A stretch of 64,000 nt of DNA from assembly GCF_003206575.1 (NCBI RefSeq), contig NZ_PZJO01000004.1, forward strand, positions 211,735-275,734. Reading direction: 5' to 3'. Positions 6,862-16,166 of the stretch are shown in pieces; position 1 is the first letter of the stretch, and each line of letters opens with the position of its first letter. The translations under genes were made by a program, and so were the position numbers. The notes under the pieces are model-generated. The model ran no database searches and was not told the DNA's origin. It worked only from the letters and a program-made list of their open reading frames with translations. Source of the stretch: Salinicola endophyticus. GTDB taxonomy: Bacteria > Pseudomonadota > Gammaproteobacteria > Pseudomonadales > Halomonadaceae.

Positions 6862-9810
6862 TCAGAGCTCCTGGCGAGTATTGTCGGGGTCGAAGAAGGG
6901 CAGAGCGACCACCTCGGCGGTGATCTCCTGGCCGCCGTCGACGCGCAGGGTAATCTGGCTGCCGGGCGCGGCTTTCTCCGGCGCGGCATAGGCCAGGCCG
7001 ATGACTGCGCCAAGCGTGGGCGAATATTCGCAGGAGGTGACGTTGCCGGTGATGGTCTCGCCTTCCAGCACCAGTTGTCCCTCCCGGGGCTTGGCGCTGG
7101 ACGCCGGCAGCCGGAAACCGACCAGTCGGCGTTTCTGTGGTTGAGCGGCAAGAATGTCCACGGCACGGCGGCCGACGAAGAACGGCTTCTTGCGGTTGAC
7201 TGCCCAGCCCAGCCCTATCTCTTCTGGATGGCTCATGCCGTCGGTGTCCTGACCGATGATCACGTGGCCCTTTTCCAGGCGCAGCAGGCGCTGAGCCTCG
7301 ACGCCGAACGGCCGCAGGCCGAATGCGGCGCCGGCTTCCATCAGCCGGTCCCAGAGGGCCTCGCCGTAGCGCGAAGGCACATGGATCTCGTAGCCCAGCT
7401 CGCCGACAAAGCCGACCCGCAGCAGGCGTGCCGGAATGCCGGCAACATGGCCGGTACGCAGCTCCAGATAAGGAAAGGCCTCGGCCGAGAGGTCAACGTC
7501 GTCGCACAGCGTCTCCAGCACCTGGCGCGACAGCGGCCCGGCCAGGTTGATGGCGGCGAACGCCGAGGTGACGTTGGCGATATCCACGTCGAGTCGCCAG
7601 CGGGCGTTCCACTGCAGCATGCTGCGATGGACGTTGGTCACGCCGCTGGTGGTGGCGGTCACGTAAAAGTGATCCTCGGCCAGCCGGCACGACACGCCAT
7701 CGTCGATCACCACGCCCTGCTCGCTGGTCATGACCGCGTAGCGAGTGCGGCCCACCGGCTGCTTGAGAAAGCCGAAGGTATAGAGCCGGTTGATGAACTC
7801 GGCGGCGTCCGGGCCGCGGATCTCGAGCCCGCCAAGCGTCGAGACGTCGATCATGCCGACCTTCTCGCGCACCTGGCGCGCCTCCTCCTGCATGCAACGC
7901 TCCCGCGCCAGGCTGCCGTCGGTGGCGGGGTAGTAGGCGGGCCGGCGCCAGTGGCCGGCCGGCATCATGTGCGCACCCAATGCCTCATGGCGGCGGTGCA
8001 TCGGTGTCAGGCGGAAGGGATCGAAGCCGCGCCCGGCGAGGTGGCCGAGGGTCTCGGCGGTGAACGGTGGCCGGGCGGTGGTGACGCCGGTTTCGCTGAC
8101 GCTGCGGTCGGTGGCCCGGGCGACCAGTCTGGCGGTGGGCAGCGCCGAATGGCGCCCCTGCGAGGGCCCCATGCCCACCGTCGAGAAGCGCTTGACCAGC
8201 TGCACGTCCCGGTAGCCATGGCGGGTGGCGTTGAGGATGTCCTCGATCTGCAGATCCTCGTCGAAGTCGACGAAGGCCTTGCCCTTGGGATGCGGAAAGA
8301 TCGGCCAAGGATGATTGACCCGCCGCGGGGCGGGCGCGGAGCGCTGCGGCATCGGGACATCATGGCCCAGCGCGCGCAGCGCCTCGGTGGCGGCACGTAC
8401 GCCATCCTCGCTGACGCGGTCGAGGTCGTGCAGCGCGTTGACCGAGCCTGCGATGTGCAGGTGGGCGGGCAGGCCGCTGATCGAGAATTCGGCGGCCTCG
8501 TCGTCGTAGCGCAGCCGGCCGCCAGCCTGGCACAGCAACTGGTAAACCGGCATGTAGCCGGCGGTCATGCAGAGCAGATCGCAGTCGATCCGCTGGCCCT
8601 GGTCGGCCACATCGCCGGTGCCGACGATGCGCCGTAGCTCGACGCCGGTCACCCGGTGCAGGGACTTGTCGTGCAGGGCCTCATAGACCGTCTGCTCGGC
8701 CCGCACGGGAATGCCCGCTGCGGCGAGTGCCTCGGCCAGGGCCGGGTTCTCGGGCGACGGGCGCATATCGGCCAGGGCGGCCACCTCGATGCCCTGCTCG
8801 TGGAGGTCGAGTGCCGCCAGGTAGCCGTCGTCGTTGCCGGTCAGTACCACCGCCCGCCGGCCCGGCTTGACCGCATAGTGACGCATCAGCCGCTGGGCGG
8901 CACTGGCCAGCATCACCCCCGGCAGGTCGTTGTTGCGGAAGATCGCCGGCTGATCGAAGCTGCCCGAGGCCACGATGCACTCTTTGGCACGCACCTTGAA
9001 CATCCGGCGACCCTGGATCACCGGTAGGTAGTTATCGGTGAACCAGCCGTTACAGGTGGCGTCGCACATGACGCGGATGCTGGGGTGGCGCGCCACCACA
9101 CTCACTAGCTCGTCGCGCAGGCGCTCGCCGCGTCTGCCATCGATATCGAAGCGGGCATAGGTCAATGAGCCGCCGAGTTGCGGCTGCTGTTCGACCAGCA
9201 GCACCCGGGCACCGCCTTCGGCGGCGGTGAGCGCAGCGCTCAGCCCCGCCGGGCCACTGCCCACCACCATGACATCGGTGAACAGGTAGGCCTTGTCGTG
9301 ATAGCTGCCGCGAGCGTCGAGATCGAAGCGCCCGAGACCCGCCTTGCGGCGGATCAGCGGCTCCCAGCGCTTCCAGGCGCCCCTGGGCTTGTAGAAGGCG
9401 CGGTAGTAGAAGCCTACCGGCATGAAACGGGCGAACTTGCCGAGTCTCATGTCGCGGTCATGGTCGAGGCTGCCGCTGTAGTTCTGACCCGTGACCGACA
9501 GGCCGTCCTCGAGACGGCGCACGTCGGCCAGCACGTTGGGTTCGTCGGGCAACTGCACGAGGGTGTTGGCGTCCTGCCCGGCCAGGGTCAGCGCGCCCCG
9601 GGGGCGGTGGTACTTGAACGAGCGCGACAGTACCAGGCGCCCGTGGGCGGCCAGGGCGCTGGCGATGGAATCGCCGGCGAAGCCGCGATAGGTCTCGCCC
9701 TCGAAGGTGAAGTGCAGCGGGCGTTCGCGGTCGATCAGGCTGCCCATCGGGGCGGGGAGGCGTGACGCGACAGCGTCGGCGGCGTCATCCAGGGGTTCGT
9801 AACGGCTCAT
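6862..9810 (-). CDS. mgdC: N-methylglutamate dehydrogenase / sarcosine oxidase alpha subunit
   Basis: A protein of 982 residues, normal for SoxA/MgdC. An N-terminal ferredoxin-like segment (about 30-110) is followed by a dinucleotide-binding fold with GSGPAG at 184-189, then a pyridine-nucleotide oxidoreductase body. The C-terminal third (from about residue 610) is an aminomethyltransferase (GcvT-like) domain that accepts the methyl-derived formaldehyde on tetrahydrofolate. The enzyme oxidises an N-methyl amino acid at the beta-subunit flavin and delivers methylene-H4F from this subunit. Its ATG overlaps the delta-subunit stop by four bases. The neighbouring N-methylglutamate synthase genes point to N-methylglutamate as substrate, with sarcosine as the alternative (soxA). 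Confidence 0.88.
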   Translation of the reverse strand: MSRYEPLDDAADAVASRLPAPMGSLIDRERPLHFTFEGETYRGFAGDSIASALAAHGRLVLSRSFKYHRPRGALTLAGQDANTLVQLPDEPNVLADVRRLEDGLSVTGQNYSGSLDHDRDMRLGKFARFMPVGFYYRAFYKPRGAWKRWEPLIRRKAGLGRFDLDARGSYHDKAYLFTDVMVVGSGPAGLSAALTAAEGGARVLLVEQQPQLGGSLTYARFDIDGRRGERLRDELVSVVARHPSIRVMCDATCNGWFTDNYLPVIQGRRMFKVRAKECIVASGSFDQPAIFRNNDLPGVMLASAAQRLMRHYAVKPGRRAVVLTGNDDGYLAALDLHEQGIEVAALADMRPSPENPALAEALAAAGIPVRAEQTVYEALHDKSLHRVTGVELRRIVGTGDVADQGQRIDCDLLCMTAGYMPVYQLLCQAGGRLRYDDEAAEFSISGLPAHLHIAGSVNALHDLDRVSEDGVRAATEALRALGHDVPMPQRSAPAPRRVNHPWPIFPHPKGKAFVDFDEDLQIEDILNATRHGYRDVQLVKRFSTVGMGPSQGRHSALPTARLVARATDRSVSETGVTTARPPFTAETLGHLAGRGFDPFRLTPMHRRHEALGAHMMPAGHWRRPAYYPATDGSLARERCMQEEARQVREKVGMIDVSTLGGLEIRGPDAAEFINRLYTFGFLKQPVGRTRYAVMTSEQGVVIDDGVSCRLAEDHFYVTATTSGVTNVHRSMLQWNARWRLDVDIANVTSAFAAINLAGPLSRQVLETLCDDVDLSAEAFPYLELRTGHVAGIPARLLRVGFVGELGYEIHVPSRYGEALWDRLMEAGAAFGLRPFGVEAQRLLRLEKGHVIIGQDTDGMSHPEEIGLGWAVNRKKPFFVGRRAVDILAAQPQKRRLVGFRLPASSAKPREGQLVLEGETITGNVTSCEYSPTLGAVIGLAYAAPEKAAPGSQITLRVDGGQEITAEVVALPFFDPDNTRQEL

Positions 9811-10103
9811 GAGGGGGTCTCCGCGTGGGCAAATTCGACGCGCTGGCGGAACAGTTCGCCTGGGTCGAAGGTGCGTAGCACTTCATCGGTCAGGGTGTGG
9901 CGCTCGGCCAGGAACCAGTAGCCGCTGGCGCTGTGAAACCACCATTCGGTGACCACCGCCGGCAGGTTGTCGTGATAGAAGACGTAGTCGGCCCACTCGC
10001 GGTCGCTGCAGGTGGCTGGGTCGGGCATCGTCTTCAACTCCCCGCCGTAGATGAATTCACTGATGTTGCGTGGCCCGTTGAGCGGGCAGTGGAGGATCTT
10101 CAT
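9807..10103 (-). CDS. mgdB: N-methylglutamate dehydrogenase / sarcosine oxidase delta subunit
   Basis: A protein of 98 residues with the typical start of the zinc-binding delta subunit (MKILHCPLNGPRNISEF) and the later pattern WADYVFYHDN...EWWFH. The Cys near the N-terminus and downstream His residues form the zinc site in characterised SoxD. The gene is placed between the beta and alpha subunit genes as in all soxBDAG/mgdABCD operons, overlapping the alpha gene by four bases. The start at 10103 gives the usual family length. Confidence 0.85.
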   Translation of the reverse strand: MKILHCPLNGPRNISEFIYGGELKTMPDPATCSDREWADYVFYHDNLPAVVTEWWFHSASGYWFLAERHTLTDEVLRTFDPGELFRQRVEFAHAETPS

Positions 10104-10136
10104 GGTGTGATGTCCCGTTCGGTCTGCAGTGAAGCG

Positions 10137-11378
10137 TCAGTGGCTGGCCGCCGTGGCGCCCATCTCGTTGACCTGCTGGAAGTTGGCGAAACGCGCCAGA
10201 TGGAACGGGCGGATCAGTTCCGGCACCTTGCCCCCGCCGGCGATCAGTTCCGCCATGGTCTGGCCGCAGATCGGCGTGGCCTTGAAGCCCCAGGTGCCCC
10301 AGCCGGCGTCGAGGTAATAGTTCTCGACGGGGCTCTCGCCCATGATCGGGCTGTAATCCGGGGTCATGTCAGTGATCCCGCCCCACTGACGCATCAGCCG
10401 GGCCTTGGCCAGGAAAGGAAACATCTCGACGGCGCTGGCGATCAGGCTCTCTTTCAGCTCCAGCGTCGAGCGGGTCGCATAGAGCGGGTAGGGATCAGAG
10501 CCGCCGCCGAAGACCACCTCGCCACGGCTGGTCTGCTGTACGTAGCAGTGCAGCGCCGATGAACTGACCAGCGGGTCGAGGAACGGTTTGACCGGCTGGG
10601 TGACCATGGCCTGCAGCGGGTAAGAAACGATTGGCAGGCGAAAGCCGGCCTTGGCGGCCAGCACCGAGCTGTGGCCGGCCACGGCCTGTACCGCGCAGCC
10701 GCAGCGCACCGTGCCGCGGTTGGTCTTGACGCCGGTGAGGCGCCCGCCTTCGATGATCAGGTCTTCGACCTCGGTCAACTGATGAATCTCCACGCCGCGC
10801 TTGGCCGCCTCCTTGGCGTAGCCCCAGGCCACGGCGTCATGGCGTGCGGTGGCGCCATCCCGGTGCCAGAGACCTTCGAGCACCGGCAGATGGCCCGGAT
10901 CGAGGTTGAGCGTCGGCACCAGCTCGGCGATCTGCTGGCGGTCGATCATCTCCGTGCGCCCCCCGAAATGCTTGTTGACCTCGGCCCGCTGGCGGAAGGC
11001 GCGCACCGTGGCATCGGTGTGGGCCAGGGTGAGCTGGCCGCGTTCCGAATACATGATGTTGAAGTCGAACTCGTGGGAGAGGTTCTGGAACAGCTTCACC
11101 GACTCGGCATAGAAGCGGACCCCTTCAGAGGTCAGGTAGTTGGAGCGGATCACCGCAGTGTTGCGCGCGGTGTTGCCGCCGCCGAGGTAGGCCTTCTCCA
11201 GCACCGCGACTTTGGTGATGCCGTGGTACTTGGCCAGGTAGTAGGCAATGGCGAGGCCGTGTCCACCGCCACCGATGATCACCACGTCATAGCTGGCGGC
11301 GAGCGCCTTGGGCGGTGGCAGATCCTGTTCGGCGGGATAGTCGGACGACAGACCGTACTTCAGTAGGGCGAAAGGCAT
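10137..11378 (-). CDS. mgdA: N-methylglutamate dehydrogenase / sarcosine oxidase beta subunit
   Basis: A protein of 413 residues, an FAD-dependent oxidoreductase of the DAO/SoxB group. The FAD-binding dinucleotide motif is at about 29-50 (YDVVIIGGGGHGLAIAYYL). The conserved C-terminal stretch DAGWGTWGFKATPICGQTMA is the flavin-contact region of SoxB proteins. This is the subunit that oxidises the N-methyl substrate. It is the first of the four enzyme genes, 24 bases after folD. Operon context with folD and purU supports conversion of the methyl group to formate. The name soxB would be equally correct by homology. The choice of mgdA rests on the adjacent gmaS-mgsABC genes. Confidence 0.85.
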   Translation of the reverse strand: MPFALLKYGLSSDYPAEQDLPPPKALAASYDVVIIGGGGHGLAIAYYLAKYHGITKVAVLEKAYLGGGNTARNTAVIRSNYLTSEGVRFYAESVKLFQNLSHEFDFNIMYSERGQLTLAHTDATVRAFRQRAEVNKHFGGRTEMIDRQQIAELVPTLNLDPGHLPVLEGLWHRDGATARHDAVAWGYAKEAAKRGVEIHQLTEVEDLIIEGGRLTGVKTNRGTVRCGCAVQAVAGHSSVLAAKAGFRLPIVSYPLQAMVTQPVKPFLDPLVSSSALHCYVQQTSRGEVVFGGGSDPYPLYATRSTLELKESLIASAVEMFPFLAKARLMRQWGGITDMTPDYSPIMGESPVENYYLDAGWGTWGFKATPICGQTMAELIAGGGKVPELIRPFHLARFANFQQVNEMGATAASH

Positions 11379-11402
11379 GGGGGACTCCCAGGAGATGGTC
11401 GC

Positions 11403-12323
11403 TCAGGCCGGTTCTGCGGCGGAGGCCTGGTGGCGCTGTAGCCGCGTGGCGGTGACGGTGTTCTGCATCAGGTAGGCAATGGTCATCGGCCCGACCCCGC
11501 CGGGCACCGGGGTGATGGCGGATGCCACCTGGCTCGCGGCGGCGAAGTCGACATCACCGACCAGGCGCGTACGGCGTTCGCCGCCGGTCTCGGACTCGAT
11601 ACGGTTGATGCCCACATCGATGACCACGGCGCCGGGCTTGAGCCAGTTGGCATCGACCATCCCGGGGCGCCCCACGGCGGCGACGATGATATCGGCCTGG
11701 CGGCACAGGGCGGCGGCGTCGCGGCTCTTCGAGTGCAGCAGCGACACCGTGCAGTCGGCATCGAGCAGCAGCGCGGCCATGGGTTTGCCGACGATGTTGG
11801 AGCGGCCGATCACCACCGCGTGCTTGCCGGCCAGCTCGCCGCAGGTCTCGCGCAGCAGCCGCAGGCAGCCGGTGGGCGTGCAGGGCGCCAAGGAGGGCAA
11901 CCCCTGCCAGAGCCCACCGGCGTTCTGGCGATGAAAGCCGTCGACGTCCTTGGCCGGCAGAATGGCCTGGATCACCGATGCCTCGTCGATATTTGCCGGC
12001 AGCGGCAACTGCACCAGGATGCCGTTGACCTCGGGGTCGTCGTTGAGCCGGGCGATCAGCGCGAGCAGTTCCGCCTGGGGCAGGGTGTCATCGAAGCGGT
12101 ACTCCAGCGAACGGATACCGACCGCTTCTGCCTTGCGGATCTTGTTGCGCACATAGACCTGGCTGGCGGGATCCTCCCCCACCAGTATCACGGCCAGGCC
12201 GGGGATGATGCCTTCGTCGGCGAGACGGGCGACGTCGTCGGCGACCTCGTCGAGCACGCGTTCGGCACAGGCCTTGCCATCGATGGATGTCGTCAGGGGC
12301 GTTTCGGTCGTTGTCGTACTCAT
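11403..12323 (-). CDS. folD: bifunctional methylene-H4F dehydrogenase / methenyl-H4F cyclohydrolase
   Basis: A protein of 306 residues. The catalytic Lys lies in [10 protein letters not shown] (about residues 59-68), followed by the folate-site segments QLPLPANID and DVDGFH, and a Rossmann domain with [12 protein letters not shown] for NADP. FolD oxidises the methylene-H4F released by the neighbouring demethylating dehydrogenase to 10-formyl-H4F. It overlaps purU by four bases and precedes the beta subunit, so it is dedicated to this pathway rather than general folate metabolism. A second housekeeping folD elsewhere in the genome would be expected. Confidence 0.93.
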   Translation of the reverse strand: MSTTTTETPLTTSIDGKACAERVLDEVADDVARLADEGIIPGLAVILVGEDPASQVYVRNKIRKAEAVGIRSLEYRFDDTLPQAELLALIARLNDDPEVNGILVQLPLPANIDEASVIQAILPAKDVDGFHRQNAGGLWQGLPSLAPCTPTGCLRLLRETCGELAGKHAVVIGRSNIVGKPMAALLLDADCTVSLLHSKSRDAAALCRQADIIVAAVGRPGMVDANWLKPGAVVIDVGINRIESETGGERRTRLVGDVDFAAASQVASAITPVPGGVGPMTIAYLMQNTVTATRLQRHQASAAEPA

Positions 12324-13186
12324 CGGAAGATCACCGTCTTGTTCTGGTCGAGAAAGACACGATGCTCAAGGTGGTAGCGGACCGCCTGGGACAAGGCGAC
12401 GGTCTCGGTATTGCGGCCGACCGCGACCAGGTCCTCGGGGCGATAGGTGTGATCGACCCGCTGCACCTCCTGCTCGATGATCGGGCCTTCGTCGAGGTCC
12501 GAGGTTACATAGTGGGCGGTGGCGCCGATCAGCTTGACCCCGCGTTCATGGGCCTGGTGATAGGGCTTGGCGCCCTTGAAGCCGGGCAGGAAGGAGTGGT
12601 GGATGTTGATCGCGCGGCCGGAGAGCTTCTGGCACAGGTCGTCGGAGAGGATCTGCATGTAACGAGCCAGCACCACCAACTCGGTGCCGGTTTCCTCGAC
12701 GATCTCCATCAGCGCCTGTTCCTGGCGCGCCTTGGAGTCCTGCGTGACTGGCAGGTAGACGAAGCGGATGCCTTCACGCTCCGCCATCGGGCGCAGATCA
12801 AGGTGGTTGGAGACGATGGCGGTGATCTCCATGTCCAGCTCCCCCTTGCGCTGCCGGTACATCAGGTCGCCCAGACAGTGGTCGTACTTGCTGACCATCA
12901 GCAGCACGCGCATGGGTTTGGCATCGTGATAGATGGCCCACTCCATGTCGAAGTCTTCGGCGACGCCGGCGAAGTCGCCCTTGAGTGTCTCGATATCGCC
13001 CTTCACGCCGTCGTTGAAGCGAAACTTGGCGCGCAGGAAGAAGCGGCCTAGCGCCTCGTCGTCGTATTGGGCGAGCTCGCTGATATAGCACTGTCCCTCG
13101 GTGAGAAAGCAGGTCACGGCGGCGACGATGCCGGAAGTGGCGGGGCAGGAGATCTTGATGATGTAGCTGTCGTCTGTCGGGACCAT
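12320..13186 (-). CDS. purU: formyltetrahydrofolate deformylase
   Basis: A protein of 288 residues with an N-terminal ACT domain (about 8-85) and a formyl-H4F hydrolase domain with the catalytic [17 protein letters not shown] segment. It hydrolyses 10-formyl-H4F to formate and H4F, the last step of the folate C1 branch in this operon. I start at the ATG 13184-13186 ([10 protein letters not shown]) because GAGGAAGG lies directly upstream and the ACT domain begins there. The frame stays open to 13582 but that extension is not family-like and would cover the sigma-54 promoter. It is the first gene of the minus-strand operon, with a leader of about 170 bases. Confidence 0.92.
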   Translation of the reverse strand: MVPTDDSYIIKISCPATSGIVAAVTCFLTEGQCYISELAQYDDEALGRFFLRAKFRFNDGVKGDIETLKGDFAGVAEDFDMEWAIYHDAKPMRVLLMVSKYDHCLGDLMYRQRKGELDMEITAIVSNHLDLRPMAEREGIRFVYLPVTQDSKARQEQALMEIVEETGTELVVLARYMQILSDDLCQKLSGRAINIHHSFLPGFKGAKPYHQAHERGVKLIGATAHYVTSDLDEGPIIEQEVQRVDHTYRPEDLVAVGRNTETVALSQAVRYHLEHRVFLDQNKTVIFR

Positions 13187-13371
13187 GTGTTGCCTTCCTC
13201 TTGTCTTGGGCGGGACGTGGCCGGGGTGTCGGTATTGGCGCCCCGGCAGTGGATATCGGGCTCGGCCCTTGGCGATGCGCTCGGGTGTCTCGGTGATCTC
13301 GAAGGGCTCTCCGGGCCAGATGATGCGGTAATCTAGTTTTCCTGGAAAGAAAAAAAGATTCCCTTTAGTCA

Positions 13372-13387
13372 AGCAACAAGCTTGCCA
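13372..13387 (-). promoter_or_regulatory. sigma-54 promoter of the purU-folD-mgdABCD operon
   Basis: The minus strand reads TGGCAAGCTTGTTGCT. The GG (-24) and GC (-12) pairs are at the canonical spacing and the flanking T/C/A and TT positions also fit the TGGCAC-N5-TTGC consensus. It predicts a start near 13360 and a leader of about 170 bases before purU. It is mirrored by a promoter of the same type for gmaS. Confidence 0.75.
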
Positions 13388-13711
13388 GTTTCGTCGTGCC
13401 ATATCGTTGGGTGTATACCGAGAACGCCCGTTAATCCCTGATAAACAAGTAGTTGCGGTTTTCATTCGGCCGATGAGGCACGTCTCCCTGGGCTGGAGGA
13501 CGAGAGCGTGGGGCCTCGGCTTGAGCGATAAGGGTGCGTCAGGGGCGCTGCTTGCACCGTCGTGAGGCGATGGCGAGGTCAATGCAGGTGGCAGAGACAG
13601 GCGAGCGAGAGCAGAGACGACCGCCAGAACCCACGGCAGAAACTTTTTACTGCCTGTAAATCAGGTTCCTAGCGGCCCTCCCGTGAATTTTATCGGGCGC
13701 CGCAGCGGTTC

Positions 13712-13727
13712 TGGCATGCAAGGTGCT
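13712..13727 (+). promoter_or_regulatory. sigma-54 promoter of the gmaS-mgsABC operon
   Basis: TGGCATGCAAGGTGCT has the -24 GG and -12 GC elements at correct spacing. The predicted start is near 13740, about 120 bases before the gmaS ATG. An AT-rich stretch follows it. The match is slightly weaker than the other two sites at the position before GC (G instead of T). Confidence 0.65.
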
Positions 13728-13860
13728 TTCTTAAAGAGAAACAAAATTTCTTGATGGGAATTGTGTGCGTGGCGTAGCCTGCATGGCGTCGGCAAAGTCC
13801 GATGGCGCAGGAGAGCGCCATGTCGTTCCCGGTACTCGCCACGCATGAAGGAGACCTGAC

Positions 13861-15195
13861 ATGACGCCTGAATCCGCCAAGCAACTGCTCGAGGAGCACG
13901 ATGTCCGCTACCTGCTCGCTCAGTTCGTGGACATCCACGGCGCTGCCAAGACCAAGTCGGTGCCGGCCAACTGCCTGATGGATGTGGTCGAGAAGGGCGC
14001 CGGCTTCGCCGGTTTCGCGGTCAGTGGCCTGGGCATGGAGCCCCACGGACCTGACTTCATGGCCCGTGGCGATCTCGCGACCTTGTCGCTGGTGCCCTGG
14101 CAGCCGGGATACGCGCGATTGGTCTGCAACGGTCATGTCAACGATCAGCCCTACGAGTACGACAGCCGCGTGGTGCTGCTCAAGCAGCTGGAACGACTGG
14201 CAGAGAAGGGCTGGACGCTGAACACCGGGCTGGAGCCGGAGTTCTCGCTGTTCAAGCGTGGGCCGGAGGGTGAGCTGTTGGCGGTCGACGATAGCGATAC
14301 CCTGGCCAAGCCCTGTTACGACTACAAGGGACTATCGCGTTCCCGCGAGTTCCTGGAACGCCTGGTGGAGGCGCTCCAGGCGGTCGATTTCGACGTCTAC
14401 CAGATCGATCATGAGGACGCCAATGGCCAGTTCGAGATCAACTACACCTACAGCGATGCGCTGACCTCGGCGGACCGCTTCACCTTCGTGCGCATGGCGG
14501 CCGGCGAGATCGCCAACGATCTCGGCATGGTCTGCTCCTTCATGCCCAAGCCGCATGCCGATCGCCCAGGCAACGGCATGCACTTCCACCTCTCGATCAG
14601 CGATGGCGACGGACACAACGTCTTCGGTGACGACAGCGATCCCCAGGGGCTGGGCCTGTCGCGCACCGCCTACCACTTCCTGGCCGGGCTGCTGCATCAC
14701 GCACCGGCGCTGTGTGCCTTTGCTGCGCCCACCGTCAACTCCTACAAGCGGCTGGTGAACGGCGGCTCCAACAGTGGCGCGACCTGGGCGCCGGTGTTCA
14801 TCGCCTATGGCGACAACAACCGCTCGGCGATGGTCCGGGTGCCCTACGGCCGCCTGGAGTTCCGCCTGCCCGATGCCGGCTGCAACCCCTATCTGGTGCA
14901 CGCCGCCTTGATCGCCGCCGGCCTGGACGGTATCGACCGCCAACTCGACCCCGGCAAGGCGCACAACATCAACCTGTATTCGCTGAGCGCCGAGCAGTGC
15001 CGGGAGGAAGGCATCGGCATCCTGCCCCAGTCGCTCAAGGAGGCCATAGACGCCCTGGCGGAGGACACCGTTCTGCGCGAGGTGATGGGGCCCGGCATCG
15101 TCGACGAGTTCATCTCCGTCAAGCGCGAGGAGTGGACCGCCTATAGCCGCCAGGTCTCGGCCTGGGAGATCGAGCGCTACGCCGAATTCTTCTGA
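13861..15195 (+). CDS. gmaS: gamma-glutamylmethylamide synthetase (glutamine synthetase type III-like)
   Basis: A protein of 444 residues of the glutamine-synthetase superfamily, close to the GlnT/GmaS branch. Catalytic-barrel motifs are clear: [11 protein letters not shown] (metal and substrate binding), [33 protein letters not shown]. GmaS ligates methylamine to glutamate with ATP, the first step of the N-methylglutamate pathway. The gene heads gmaS-mgsABC-amt and is divergent from the four-subunit dehydrogenase genes, which is the gene set of characterised methylamine users. An AAGGAG Shine-Dalgarno lies upstream of the ATG. By homology alone it could also be called a type III glutamate-ammonia ligase (glnT). 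The pathway neighbours decide my choice. Confidence 0.82.
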   Translation: MTPESAKQLLEEHDVRYLLAQFVDIHGAAKTKSVPANCLMDVVEKGAGFAGFAVSGLGMEPHGPDFMARGDLATLSLVPWQPGYARLVCNGHVNDQPYEYDSRVVLLKQLERLAEKGWTLNTGLEPEFSLFKRGPEGELLAVDDSDTLAKPCYDYKGLSRSREFLERLVEALQAVDFDVYQIDHEDANGQFEINYTYSDALTSADRFTFVRMAAGEIANDLGMVCSFMPKPHADRPGNGMHFHLSISDGDGHNVFGDDSDPQGLGLSRTAYHFLAGLLHHAPALCAFAAPTVNSYKRLVNGGSNSGATWAPVFIAYGDNNRSAMVRVPYGRLEFRLPDAGCNPYLVHAALIAAGLDGIDRQLDPGKAHNINLYSLSAEQCREEGIGILPQSLKEAIDALAEDTVLREVMGPGIVDEFISVKREEWTAYSRQVSAWEIERYAEFF

Positions 15196-15212
15196 TCAAC
15201 GATAGACCCGAA

Positions 15213-15230
15213 CTCGCCGCGAACGGCGAG
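15213..15230 (+). promoter_or_regulatory. stable intergenic hairpin between gmaS and mgsA
   Basis: CTCGCCG and CGGCGAG form a perfect seven-pair stem around a CGAA loop just downstream of the gmaS stop, with no T-run after it. It probably stabilises or partly attenuates the transcript between the ligase and the synthase genes rather than terminating it. Confidence 0.5.
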
Positions 15231-15248
15231 CGCAGAGAGGACAATGCT

Positions 15249-16166
15249 ATGTGTGGAATCGTGGGGCTCTACCTCAAGAACCCGGCGTGGGAAAGCCGCC
15301 TGGGTGCGCTATTCGAGCCGATGCTGGTCGCCATGACCGAGCGCGGGCCGGACAGCGCCGGCTTTTCGATCTACGGCGACGAGTACGACGCCGGCATCAA
15401 GCTGACGCTGCAGAGCGATGACGCCGACTACGACTGGGCCAATCTGGCCGACCGGCTGGGCGCGGCTTTTGCTGGCGTCGACGACTGGTATCGCAACGCC
15501 AGCGTGGCCGTCTTCAAGCTGGCCGCCCCTGAGGCCGAGCTGCGCGCCTGGCTCGCCGAGCAGGCGCCCGGGGTCCGGGTGCTGAGCGCGGGCCAGAGCA
15601 TCGAGATCCTCAAGGGCGTGGGACTGCCAGCGACCATCGCCGAGCGCTTCAACCTCAAGGGCATGAAGGGCAGCCACGCCATCGGGCACACCCGCATGGC
15701 CACCGAGAGTGCGGTGACGCTGCAGGGCAGCCATCCCTTCTCGACGGGGCTCGATCTGTGCCTGGTGCACAACGGTTCGCTCTCCAACCACAACCGTCTG
15801 CGCGACAAGCTCCGGCGGGAAGGAATCGTCTTCGAGACCGATAACGACTCCGAGGTGGCGGCGGGGTATCTGACCTGGCGGCTGGCCAAGGGAGACTCCC
15901 TGAGTCAGGCGCTCAAGGGGGCCCTGAAGGATCTGGATGGTTTCTTCACGTTCGCCATCGGCACCCGCGACGGCTTCGCCGTGGTCCGCGATCCGATCTC
16001 CTGCAAGCCGGCGGTGATCGCCGAGACCGAGGACTACGTGGCCATGGCATCGGAATACCGCGCCCTGGCCGGGCTGCCGGGCATCCAGCAGGCGCGGGTC
16101 TGGGAGCCCGAGCCGGCCACGATCTATGTCTGGGAACACGATGGCGCCAAGGTGGAGGCCGCATGA
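15249..16166 (+). CDS. mgsA: N-methylglutamate synthase subunit A (class II glutamine amidotransferase domain)
   Basis: A protein of 305 residues corresponding to the amidotransferase domain of glutamate synthase as a separate polypeptide. MCGIVGLYL places the nucleophilic Cys directly after the initiator Met. GSHAIGHTRMATESAVTLQG and LVHNGSLSNHNRLR are the substrate-binding loops of the Ntn family. In N-methylglutamate synthase this subunit would hydrolyse gamma-glutamylmethylamide and pass methylamine on. It is also known as GlxB in GlxBCD-type annotation. GAGAGGA precedes the ATG, and the stop overlaps the start of the next gene. Confidence 0.85.
   Translation: MCGIVGLYLKNPAWESRLGALFEPMLVAMTERGPDSAGFSIYGDEYDAGIKLTLQSDDADYDWANLADRLGAAFAGVDDWYRNASVAVFKLAAPEAELRAWLAEQAPGVRVLSAGQSIEILKGVGLPATIAERFNLKGMKGSHAIGHTRMATESAVTLQGSHPFSTGLDLCLVHNGSLSNHNRLRDKLRREGIVFETDNDSEVAAGYLTWRLAKGDSLSQALKGALKDLDGFFTFAIGTRDGFAVVRDPISCKPAVIAETEDYVAMASEYRALAGLPGIQQARVWEPEPATIYVWEHDGAKVEAA

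Larger units (their letters stand above)
13187..13860. other. divergent regulatory gap between the purU and gmaS operons
   Basis: A 674-base gene-free region serving both arms of the C1-amine locus. It contains two outward-facing sigma-54 promoters (separate entries) about 325 bases apart. The space between them is where an enhancer-binding protein would act on both. The sequence there is GC-rich in the middle with AT-rich patches near each promoter (around 13340-13370 and 13640-13760). I did not find a clear riboswitch or a good NtrC palindrome. Confidence 0.7.

Noticed and set aside
6814-8637. A 607-codon plus-strand open frame opposite the alpha subunit gene
   Set aside because: It lies antisense to a gene with clear family motifs. 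Its length is an artefact of high G+C and third-position bias, and it has no recognisable domain.
13187-13370. A glycine or other riboswitch in the long purU leader
   Set aside because: The conserved core strings of the glycine riboswitch were not found. The long leader is explained by the sigma-54 promoter position.
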